DNA from: Anaeromyxobacteraceae bacterium
GTDB lineage: Bacteria; Myxococcota; Myxococcia; Myxococcales; Anaeromyxobacteraceae
Length of the DNA stretch: 7,035 bases
Assembly (NCBI GenBank): GCA_027349605.1
Contig: DAIEMM010000182.1
Span: 1-7,035 of the forward strand
Direction of reading: 5' to 3'
Shown: one piece after another, positions 1 to 5,272 of the stretch
How the letters are laid out: each line of letters starts with the position of its first letter
Position numbering within the stretch: the stretch's first letter is position 1
Made by a program: the position numbers and the translations under genes
The notes under the pieces: generated by a model
The model's input: the letters and a program-made list of their open reading frames with translations, nothing else
Told to the model about the DNA's origin: nothing
The model's database searches: none

Positions 1-1
1 C

Positions 2-139
2 GGCTTCCGCTGGTTCAGCCCCATCGGTCCGCTCCGCTTCGAGTGGGGCTTCCCCCTCGACCGGCGGCGGGACCCCATCACCGGCGCCATCATCGACGCA
101 CCCGTCGACTTCCAGTTCACCATCGGCAGCTTCTTCTGA
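2..139 (+). CDS. bamA: Outer membrane assembly factor BamA, C-terminal end only (partial)
   Basis: The frame is open from the left edge and ends at TGA 137-139, giving 45 residues. It begins GFRWFSPIGPLRFEWGFPL, which matches the conserved penultimate-strand region of BamA/Omp85 (RW-x-SP-x-GPLR-x-x-x-G-x-PL). It ends FQFTIGSFF, alternating hydrophobic residues with a terminal Phe, which is the classic beta-signal of an outer membrane barrel. BamA is the central barrel of the BAM complex and folds other outer membrane proteins into the membrane. The downstream order skp-lpxD-fabZ-lpxA is the usual neighbourhood of bamA, which supports BamA over another Omp85 member such as TamA. The POTRA domains and most of the barrel lie outside the window. 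Twenty bases separate its stop from skp, so co-transcription is likely. Confidence 0.9.
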   Translation, partial: GFRWFSPIGPLRFEWGFPLDRRRDPITGAIIDAPVDFQFTIGSFF

Positions 140-147
140 CCGAAACA

Positions 148-156
148 AGAGGAGAG
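148..156 (+). promoter_or_regulatory. Shine-Dalgarno site for skp
   Basis: The purine run AGAGGAGAG, with GGAG at 151-154, sits five bases before ATG 160. It fixes the skp start at 160. The frame is also open further upstream to an ATG at 43, but that part lies inside the bamA coding sequence and reads as Arg/His-rich shadow sequence. Confidence 0.75.
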
Positions 157-159
157 AAC

Positions 160-744
160 ATGCGCACCATCCCCGTACTCGCCGCCGTCGCGCTGGCGAT
201 CGCCGTTCCCCGCGCCGCCCGGGCCGCCGAGCTCAAGATCGGCTACGTCAACCTGCAGCAGGCCGTCACCGAGGTCGACGAGGGCAAGGCCGCGCGGGAC
301 ACGCTCAAGAAGGAGTTCGACCAGAAGCAGAAGATGCTCGACGAGAAGCAGAACGAGCTGAAGCGGATGAAGGAGGACCTCGACAAGCAGATGGTCGTGA
401 TGTCCGACGAGGCCAAGCGCGAGAAGGCCATGGAGTTCGAGCGCAAGGTCAACGAGATGCAGCAGGTCTACGTGCAGATGCAGAAGGATCTGCAGGACCG
501 CGAGCGCGAGATGATGAAGGTCATCTTCGACAAGATGGAGGCGGTCATCAAGGACATCGCCGTCGCCGAGGGCTACACCTACGTCTTCGAGCAGCAGAAC
601 GCCGGCCTCATGGTGGCCCCGCCGAACGCCAACATGACGCAGGAGCTGGTCCGCCGCTACAACGCCAAGTACGGCAAGTCGGGCGCTCCCAAGAAGGCCG
701 ACGCCAAGAAGGCGGCGCCTGCCGCGGCTCCGGCCGCGAAGTAG
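160..744 (+). CDS. skp: Periplasmic chaperone Skp/OmpH family protein
   Basis: This 194-residue protein belongs to the OmpH/Skp family, which holds unfolded outer membrane proteins in the periplasm on their way to BAM. Residues 1-22 form a Sec signal peptide: Arg2, a hydrophobic stretch, then A-R-A before a likely cut at Ala22/Ala23. The mature protein opens ELKIGYVNLQQAV, close to the family pattern K-I-G-x-V-D-x-x-x-A. Residues about 40-145 are strongly charged with heptad-like spacing (Lys/Glu/Met/Gln-rich), matching the long helical coiled-coil arms of Skp. The following segment (VIKDIAVAEGYTYVFE) matches the return to the body domain, where family members usually read A-x-x-x-G-Y-x-x-V-x-D. 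The tail from about residue 170 is Lys/Ala/Pro-rich and makes the protein longer than E. coli Skp. The start is set by a good ribosome site. It lies between bamA and lpxD, as in many proteobacteria. Confidence 0.9.
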   Translation: MRTIPVLAAVALAIAVPRAARAAELKIGYVNLQQAVTEVDEGKAARDTLKKEFDQKQKMLDEKQNELKRMKEDLDKQMVVMSDEAKREKAMEFERKVNEMQQVYVQMQKDLQDREREMMKVIFDKMEAVIKDIAVAEGYTYVFEQQNAGLMVAPPNANMTQELVRRYNAKYGKSGAPKKADAKKAAPAAAPAAK

Positions 745-747
745 GAG
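744..747 (+). promoter_or_regulatory. Shine-Dalgarno site selecting the GTG start of lpxD
   Basis: GGAG at 744-747 overlaps the last base of the skp stop codon (TAG 742-744) and lies five bases before GTG 753. It supports the GTG as the lpxD initiation codon and points to coupling with skp translation. Confidence 0.6.
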
Positions 748-752
748 ATCCC

Positions 753-1799
753 GTGCACTTCAGCCTCGCCGAGCTGGCGGAACGGGTCGGAGGGCGCGTC
801 GAGGGGGACGGATCGATCCGCGTCGAGCGGGTCATGCCGCTCGAGGACGCGGGGCCGTCCGACGTGTCCTTCTTCGCCAACCGCAAGTACGCGGCGGAGT
901 TCGCCGCGACGCGGGCCGGCGCGGTGATCGTGGGGGAGGACGAGGCGGTGGCCCCGGGGCGCACGGTCCTGCGCGCCGGGAACGCCTACCTGGCCTTCGC
1001 CCGGGTCTCGACCCTCTTCCACCCGCCGCGCGAGCCGGTCCCCGAGATCGGGTCGCGGGCCGTGGTCTCCGAGGGCGCGGTGGTGGACCCCAGCGCCGAG
1101 ATCCAGGACCTGGCCTACGTCGGCCGGGGAGCGGTCGTCGGCGCGCGCACCATCCTCTTCCCGGGGGTGGTGGTGGGGGACGGGGCGCGCATCGGGGACG
1201 ACTGCATCCTCCACCCCAACGTGGTGGTGCGCGAGCACTGCGTCGTCGGCAACCGCTGCATCCTGCAGCCGGGCGCGGTGGTGGGGGGGGACGGCTTCGG
1301 CTTCGCGTTCGACATGGAGGGCGAGGGCTCCGGGCCGCGGCACTTCAAGGTGCCGCAGTCGGGGATCGCCGAGCTGGAGGACGACGTCGAGCTGGGCGCC
1401 AACGCCTGCGTCGACCGGGCCACGCTGGGGAGGACCGTCGTCCGCAAGGGCGCCAAGATCGACGACCTGGTGATGATCGCCCACAACGTCGACTTCGGGC
1501 CGCTGTCCCTGGCCGCCGCGCAGGTGGGGATCTCCGGGTCCACCAAGGTGGGCATGGGCGCCATCCTGGGGGGCCAGGTGGGCATCGTCGGGCACCTCGA
1601 CATCGGAGACGGAGCCCGCCTGGGCGCGCAGTCGGGCGTCATGAACGACATCCCCGCCGGCGAGACGCACAGCGGCTACCCGGCCACCCAGCACAAGGAC
1701 TGGCTCCGGGAGGTTGCGGCGACCCGCGCGCTCCCGGCGCTCGTGAAGCGGATTCGAGAGCTCGAGAAGGCCATCAAGAAGCTCCAGGAGGAGAGATGA
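753..1799 (+). CDS. lpxD: UDP-3-O-(3-hydroxyacyl)glucosamine N-acyltransferase LpxD
   Basis: LpxD performs the third step of lipid A synthesis, moving an R-3-hydroxyacyl chain from ACP to the 2-amino group of UDP-3-O-acyl-glucosamine in the cytoplasm. The 348-residue length fits the family (E. coli 341). Residues 1-100 form the uridine-binding N-terminal domain, including SFFANRKY at 39-46, equivalent to the family's SF-x-x-N-x-KY. Residues about 100-310 are left-handed beta-helix hexapeptide repeats (for example VVVGDGARIGDD). MIAHNV at 241-246 contains His244, matching the catalytic His239 of E. coli, and His281 in VGHLDIG matches the second conserved His. The C-terminal about 30 residues form a charged helix (RIRELEKAIKKLQEER), as in the ACP-contacting helix of the family. 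Translation starts at GTG, and the TGA overlaps the fabZ ATG. An eight-G run at 1283-1290 is read in frame through Gly-Gly-Asp. Confidence 0.96.
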   Translation: MHFSLAELAERVGGRVEGDGSIRVERVMPLEDAGPSDVSFFANRKYAAEFAATRAGAVIVGEDEAVAPGRTVLRAGNAYLAFARVSTLFHPPREPVPEIGSRAVVSEGAVVDPSAEIQDLAYVGRGAVVGARTILFPGVVVGDGARIGDDCILHPNVVVREHCVVGNRCILQPGAVVGGDGFGFAFDMEGEGSGPRHFKVPQSGIAELEDDVELGANACVDRATLGRTVVRKGAKIDDLVMIAHNVDFGPLSLAAAQVGISGSTKVGMGAILGGQVGIVGHLDIGDGARLGAQSGVMNDIPAGETHSGYPATQHKDWLREVAATRALPALVKRIRELEKAIKKLQEER

Positions 1800-2263
1800 G
1801 CGAGAAGCCCGTGACCCTGATGGACGTCAACGCCATCGAGGCGATCCTCCCGCACCGGTATCCCTTCCTGCTCGTCGACCGCGTGCTGTCGATGGAGCCC
1901 ATGAAGAAGCTGGTGGCCGTGAAGTGCGTGACGGTGAACGAGCCCTTCTTCGCGGGCCACTTCCCCGGGCACCCGGTGATGCCCGGCGTGCTCCTCCTCG
2001 AGGCCCTGGCGCAGGCCTCGGCGCTCCTCGCCAAGGGGTCGATGATCGAGGAGCCGGGCGACAAGGTCACCTACCTCATGGCCATCGACAACGCGCGGTT
2101 CCGGAGGCCGGTGGTTCCCGGCGACCGGATCGAGCTGCACGTCGAGGTGGTGAAGCGCAAGGGCGACATCTGGAAGCAGAAGGGCAAGGCCCTGGTCGAC
2201 GGAGAGGTCGTCGCCGAGGCCGAGTTCATGGCCATGCTGGTCGATCGGAAGAAGGAAGGCTGA
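1796..2263 (+). CDS. fabZ: 3-hydroxyacyl-ACP dehydratase FabZ
   Basis: FabZ removes water from 3-hydroxyacyl-ACP to give trans-2-enoyl-ACP in type II fatty acid synthesis. It competes for the same 3-hydroxyacyl-ACP pool that LpxA and LpxD use, which explains its conserved place between them. The 155-residue hotdog-fold protein carries ILPHRYPFLLVDRV at 17-30 and the signature AGHFPGHPVMPGVLLLEALAQ around residues 53-73. His55 and Glu69 match the catalytic pair. FabZ rather than FabA is indicated by the signature spacing, the HRYPFLLVDRV motif and the genomic context. The start is ATG 1796, preceded at 1786-1791 by AGGAGG with four bases of spacing, inside the end of lpxD. The ATGA overlap suggests translational coupling. 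Confidence 0.96.
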   Translation: MSEKPVTLMDVNAIEAILPHRYPFLLVDRVLSMEPMKKLVAVKCVTVNEPFFAGHFPGHPVMPGVLLLEALAQASALLAKGSMIEEPGDKVTYLMAIDNARFRRPVVPGDRIELHVEVVKRKGDIWKQKGKALVDGEVVAEAEFMAMLVDRKKEG

Positions 2264-2265
2264 CC

Positions 2266-3039
2266 GTGGCCATCCACCCCACGGCCATCGTCGCGCCGGG
2301 CGCGGAGATCCACCCGACCTGCGAGGTCGGCCCCTACGCCGTGATCGGGCCCAAGGTGCGCATGGGACCGGGCAACGTGGTCGGCGCCCACGCGGTCGTC
2401 GAGGGAAGCACGACCCTCGGCTCGGGGAACCGCATCTTCGCGCACGCCGTGGTGGGCGCGCCGCCCCAGGACCTCAAGTACAAGGGGGAGGACACGCGGC
2501 TCGAGATGGGCGACGGCAACGTCGTCCGCGAGTTCGCCTCGATCCACACCGGGACGGTGGGGGGCGGCGGCGTGACCCGGCTCGCCAACCAGTGCCTCAT
2601 CATGGCGTCGGCCCACGTGGCCCACGACTGCCGGCTCAGCAACCGGGTCATCGTGGCCACCTTCTGCGCGCTGGCAGGCCACGTGGAGGCCGAGGACGGC
2701 GTGATCTTCGGCGGGGTCTCGGCGGTCCAGCAGTTCTCCCGCGTCGGGCGGCTCGCCTACGTCGGCGGGATCACGGGCGTGATGATGGACGTGGCGCCCT
2801 ACCTCATGGTCGCGGGGGCCCGCGCCGAGGTCGTGGGCATCAACCTGGTCGGGCTGCAGCGGGCCGGCTTCACCGAGGAGCAGGTCGGCCGGGTGAAGAG
2901 CGCCTACAAGATCTTCTTCCGCTCCAAGCTCTCGCTCAAGGACGCCCTCGCCCAGATCCGCGCCGAGATGGGCGGGAACCCCGAGATCGATCACTGGGTG
3001 AAGTTCGTCGAGTCCTCCGAGCGGGGCATCCTCCGCTAG
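2266..3039 (+). CDS. lpxA: UDP-N-acetylglucosamine O-acyltransferase LpxA
   Basis: LpxA starts lipid A synthesis by moving a 3-hydroxyacyl chain from ACP to the 3-OH of UDP-GlcNAc. The protein has 257 residues (E. coli 262). Residues 1-about 185 are hexapeptide beta-helix repeats, opening (M)AIHPTAIVAPGAEIHPTCEVGPYAVIG. AHVAHDC at 116-122 contains His120, equivalent to catalytic His125 of E. coli, and AGHV has His139, equivalent to His144. Gly168 aligns without gaps to E. coli Gly173, the acyl-length ruler residue. Gln155 stands where E. coli has His160. The C-terminal helical domain (NLVGLQRAGFTEEQVGRVKSAYKIFFRS, ending SERGILR) is typical of the family. The GTG start at 2266 lies two bases after the fabZ stop, with AAGGAAGG at 2252-2259 as ribosome site. 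The same frame is open further upstream, but that part overlaps fabZ and has no LpxA similarity. Confidence 0.95.
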   Translation: MAIHPTAIVAPGAEIHPTCEVGPYAVIGPKVRMGPGNVVGAHAVVEGSTTLGSGNRIFAHAVVGAPPQDLKYKGEDTRLEMGDGNVVREFASIHTGTVGGGGVTRLANQCLIMASAHVAHDCRLSNRVIVATFCALAGHVEAEDGVIFGGVSAVQQFSRVGRLAYVGGITGVMMDVAPYLMVAGARAEVVGINLVGLQRAGFTEEQVGRVKSAYKIFFRSKLSLKDALAQIRAEMGGNPEIDHWVKFVESSERGILR

Positions 3040-3041
3040 GG

Positions 3042-3845
3042 ATGGCCACCATCGGCCTCATCGCCGGCGGAGGACGCTTCCCCATCCTGTTCGCCGAGAG
3101 CGCCCGCCGCGCGGGCCACCGGGTCGTGGCGGCCGCGCACGTGAACCAGGCCGACCCCGCTCTGGAGAAGGCGGTGGACGCGTGCACCTGGGTGAAGCTG
3201 GGGCAGTTCGGCAAGGTCCTCGAGGTGCTCCAGGGGGCCGGTTGCACGCAAGTGGTCATGCTCGGATCGATCACGAAGGCGCGGTTCTTCCGCGACGCCT
3301 GGCTCGACGGCCTGGGAGTCCAGATCCTGGCCAGGCTCGCGACCAAGACCGACGACAGCGTGCTGCGGGCCATCGCCGGGGCGCTCGAGGAGCGGGGGCT
3401 CCCGGTGGGCGACCCGGCGGCCTTCCTGCAGGATCGGCTCGCCCGCGAGGGCGTGATGGGGAAGCGCCAGCCCACCGAGGAGCAGTGGGCCGACGCCCGC
3501 TACGGGCTCGAGCTGGCCCGGGCCATCGGCCGGCTCGACCTGGGGCAGACGGTGGTGGTGAAGGACCGGGTCGCGGTGGCGGTGGAGGCGCTGGAGGGCA
3601 CCGACGCCTGCATCCGGCGCGGGGGCGAGCTGGCCAAGGAGGGGGCCGTCGTGGTGAAGGCGGTGAAGCCGCAGCAGGACCGGCGCTTCGACCTTCCCGC
3701 GGTGGGGCCCGACACGGTCGACTCGATGAAGGAGGCGGGCTGCCAGGTCCTCGCCGTCGAGGCGGGCTGCACCCTGGTGATGGACCTCGACGAGATGGTC
3801 CGCCGCGCCGACAGGGCGAAGATCGCGCTCGTCGGGATCCGCTGA
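3042..3845 (+). CDS. lpxI: UDP-2,3-diacylglucosamine pyrophosphatase LpxI (DUF1009 family)
   Basis: LpxI hydrolyses UDP-2,3-diacylglucosamine to lipid X and UMP, and replaces LpxH in alpha-proteobacteria, many delta-proteobacteria and others. The 267-residue protein opens IGLIAGGGRFPILFAESAR, the characteristic Gly-rich N-terminus. It then has KTDDSVLRAIAGALEERG at 102-119, EALEGTDACIRRGGEL at 182-197, KAVKPQQDRRFDLPAVGPDTV at 206-226 and AVEAGCTLVMD at 238-248. These are the family's conserved blocks. The Asp residues in QDRRFDLP (213 and 217) correspond to the metal/catalytic region, where Caulobacter LpxI uses Asp225; I recall that residue and did not align it. No calcineurin-like metallophosphatase motifs are present, so it is not LpxH. 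The start ATG is two bases after the lpxA stop with only a weak AGGG, so coupling to lpxA is likely. The next expected steps, LpxB and often a Gfo/Idh-type protein, do not follow here. Confidence 0.93.
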   Translation: MATIGLIAGGGRFPILFAESARRAGHRVVAAAHVNQADPALEKAVDACTWVKLGQFGKVLEVLQGAGCTQVVMLGSITKARFFRDAWLDGLGVQILARLATKTDDSVLRAIAGALEERGLPVGDPAAFLQDRLAREGVMGKRQPTEEQWADARYGLELARAIGRLDLGQTVVVKDRVAVAVEALEGTDACIRRGGELAKEGAVVVKAVKPQQDRRFDLPAVGPDTVDSMKEAGCQVLAVEAGCTLVMDLDEMVRRADRAKIALVGIR

Positions 3846-4132
3846 TGCCCTGGCTGCGCGAGGTTCCGGGAGGGGTCTTCCTGGAGGTCCTGGTGCAGCC
3901 GCGTGCGTCCCGCACCCGCGTCGTCGGCGAGCACGCCGGCCGGCTCAAGGTGCAGCTGGCGGCGCCGCCGGTGGACGGGGAGGCGAACGCGGCCCTGGTC
4001 GACTTCCTCGCCGGCGAGATCGGGGTCCGCCGCTCCGACGTCACCCTCGAGCGCGGAGACACCGGGCGACGCAAGACCGTCCGGGTGGCCGGGGTGACCG
4101 CCCAGGCGGTCCGGGCCGCCCTTTCCGGATAG
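3845..4132 (+). CDS. yggU: DUF167 / YggU family protein
   Basis: This 95-residue protein matches the small UPF0235/DUF167 (YggU) family. The signs are EVLVQPRASRTRVVGEHAGRLKVQLAAPPVDGEANAAL (residues 14-51), a moderately conserved middle (FLAGEIGVRRSDVTLERG) and the GDTGRRKTVRV strand at 71-81. The family pattern V-x-P-x-A-(S/K)-x-x-x-(V/I) followed by K-V-x-(L/V)-x-(A/S)-P-P-V-(D/E)-G-x-A-N is nearly complete. Its biochemical function is unknown to me, and no catalytic residues can be assigned. The ATG overlaps the lpxI stop by one base (TGATG), so it is probably translated by reinitiation from lpxI. It is the last gene before a likely terminator, so it appears to be a passenger of the lipid A operon. 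In many other bacteria yggU sits near yggT or proC, so this placement gives no direct functional clue. Confidence 0.9.
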   Translation: MPWLREVPGGVFLEVLVQPRASRTRVVGEHAGRLKVQLAAPPVDGEANAALVDFLAGEIGVRRSDVTLERGDTGRRKTVRVAGVTAQAVRAALSG

Positions 4133-4143
4133 CGGGCCCTTTT
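4113..4143 (+). terminator. Candidate intrinsic terminator at the end of the lipid A operon
   Basis: GGGCCGC at 4113-4119 can pair with GCGGGCCC at 4132-4139 with one bulged G, giving about seven G/C-rich pairs and a loop of about twelve bases. It is followed by TTTT (4140-4143) and then CTC. The stem starts inside the last yggU codons, and the loop and 3' arm include its stop. The U-run is short and broken, so termination may be partial. The position, at the only sizeable gap between functional gene sets, supports the call. I did not compute a folding energy. Confidence 0.4.
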
Positions 4144-4172
4144 CTCGAGGCGTTCCGCCATGCTGGCCCCTT

Positions 4173-4198
4173 CCGGGGGGTCATGTTATGAACCCCGG
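4173..4198 (+). repeat. Imperfect inverted repeat immediately upstream of hemE
   Basis: GGGGTCATGTTATGAACCCC at 4177-4196 is a near-palindrome. Four perfect pairs, TCAT (4181-4184) and ATGA (4188-4191), flank the three-base centre GTT. Beyond one mismatch, four more G-C pairs follow (GGGG 4176-4179 with CCCC 4193-4196), then after a bulged G two further pairs (CC 4173-4174 with GG 4197-4198). It ends three bases before the hemE ATG. It could be an operator for a DNA-binding regulator or an RNA hairpin at the ribosome entry site. I do not recognise it as the site of a named regulator. Confidence 0.5.
4184..4192 (+). promoter_or_regulatory. Candidate extended -10 promoter element for the hem operon
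   Basis: TG-T-TATGAA matches an extended -10 (TG-n-TATAAT) at TG plus four of six -10 positions, in an otherwise very G/C-rich region. No convincing -35 is visible about 17 bases upstream, as is allowed for extended -10 promoters. If used, transcription would start at about 4198-4200, giving a hemE message with almost no leader. That agrees with the lack of a Shine-Dalgarno sequence before ATG 4202. This is inference from motif and position only. Confidence 0.3.
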
Positions 4199-4201
4199 CC
4201 G

Positions 4202-5269
4202 ATGAGCCCGAACCAGACCGAGCCCTCGTCCCGCTTCCTGCGCGCCTGTCGAAAGCTGCCCGTGGACCGCATCCCGGTGTGGATGATGCGCCAGGCCGGC
4301 CGCTACCAGCCCACCTACCGCGCCGTCCGCCAGAAGGTGGGGTTCCTCGAGCTCTGCCACTCGCCGGAGCTCATCGCGCAGGTGACGGCGTCGCCCATCG
4401 ACGAGTTCGGGTTCGACGCGGCCATCCTCTTCTCCGACATCCTCATCCACCTGCCCGCCATGGGGCTCGACCTCTCCTTCGAGAAGGGGGAGAAGGGCAA
4501 GGGGGACGGCGGGCCGAAGATCGCGAACCCGGTGCGCACCCGTTCCGACGTCGACGCGCTCACGATCCCGGACCCGGCCCGCGACCTGCCCTACGTCGCC
4601 GCGGGCATCCGCGCCATCCAGAGGACCCTCGCCGGGCGGGTGCCGCTCATCGGCTTCGTGGGCGGCCCGTTCACCGTGGCGAGCTACGCCGTGGAGGGGG
4701 GCAGCCAGGGATTCACGCGGCTCAAGACGCTCCTCTACACCGACCCGGCCGCCGCCCACGCGCTCTTCGAGAAGCTCACCCGCGCCGCCATCGTCCAGCT
4801 CCAGGCCCAGATCGAGGCGGGGGCGCAGGCCGTGCAGATCTTCGAGAGCTGGCTCGGGGAGCTGGGGCGCGAGGACCTCGAGGCCTACGTCTTCCCCTAC
4901 CTGGCCCGCATCGCCGAGGCGGTCCGCCCGCTCGGAGTGCCCTCCATCCTCTTCTCCACGACCACGAGCACCCACATCGGACCCATGGCGAAGCTGGGCT
5001 ACGACGTCCTCTCGGTCGACTGGCGCATCCCCATCGCCGAGGCCCGCGCACAGGCGCCCGACCTGGCCATGCAGGGGAACCTCGACTCGATCCTGCTGCT
5101 CGGCCCCCGGAAGCTGCTCCTCGAGCGCACCCGCGCCCTGCTGGAAGAGGGCAGCCGCCGTCCGGGTTACGTCTTCAACCTCGGGCATGGCATCACGCCG
5201 CCCACCCCTCCCGAGAACGTGAAGGCGGTGGTCGACGCGGTCCACGCCTTCCCTGTCCCCCGTGGGTGA
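4202..5269 (+). CDS. hemE: Uroporphyrinogen III decarboxylase HemE
   Basis: HemE removes four acetate carboxyls from uroporphyrinogen III to give coproporphyrinogen III, the substrate of the next gene product. The 355-residue length is normal for this cytoplasmic TIM-barrel enzyme. RFLRACRKLPVDRIPVWMMR opens the enzyme and RQAGRYQPTYR follows, giving Arg30 and Arg34, the substrate-binding arginines (human Arg37/Arg41). FDAAILFSDIL contains Asp79, matching catalytic Asp86 of human UROD. Further conserved blocks are GFVGGPFTVASYAVEGG (151-167, with Tyr162), FESWLGEL (214-221) and LGHGITPPTPPENV (327-340, with His329). I chose ATG 4202 because the family consensus begins soon after it. An in-frame ATG at 4160 would add 14 residues with no family resemblance and would run through the promoter-like dyad, although a weak GAGG lies nine bases before it. 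No Shine-Dalgarno sequence precedes 4202. The hemN start follows three bases after its stop. Confidence 0.95.
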   Translation: MSPNQTEPSSRFLRACRKLPVDRIPVWMMRQAGRYQPTYRAVRQKVGFLELCHSPELIAQVTASPIDEFGFDAAILFSDILIHLPAMGLDLSFEKGEKGKGDGGPKIANPVRTRSDVDALTIPDPARDLPYVAAGIRAIQRTLAGRVPLIGFVGGPFTVASYAVEGGSQGFTRLKTLLYTDPAAAHALFEKLTRAAIVQLQAQIEAGAQAVQIFESWLGELGREDLEAYVFPYLARIAEAVRPLGVPSILFSTTTSTHIGPMAKLGYDVLSVDWRIPIAEARAQAPDLAMQGNLDSILLLGPRKLLLERTRALLEEGSRRPGYVFNLGHGITPPTPPENVKAVVDAVHAFPVPRG

Positions 5270-5272
5270 GCC

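Noticed and set aside
657..1694. A 345-codon minus-strand open frame opposite lpxD, and a similar one opposite lpxA (2071-2994).
   Set aside because: Both are antisense shadows of hexapeptide-repeat genes. Repeated Val/Asp/His/Arg composition reflects the repeats on the other strand, and no start signal or motif was seen.
3042..3845. LpxH-type metallophosphoesterase as the lipid A pyrophosphatase.
   Set aside because: No D-x-H, GD-x-x-D or GNHD/E motifs are present. All conserved DUF1009/LpxI blocks are.
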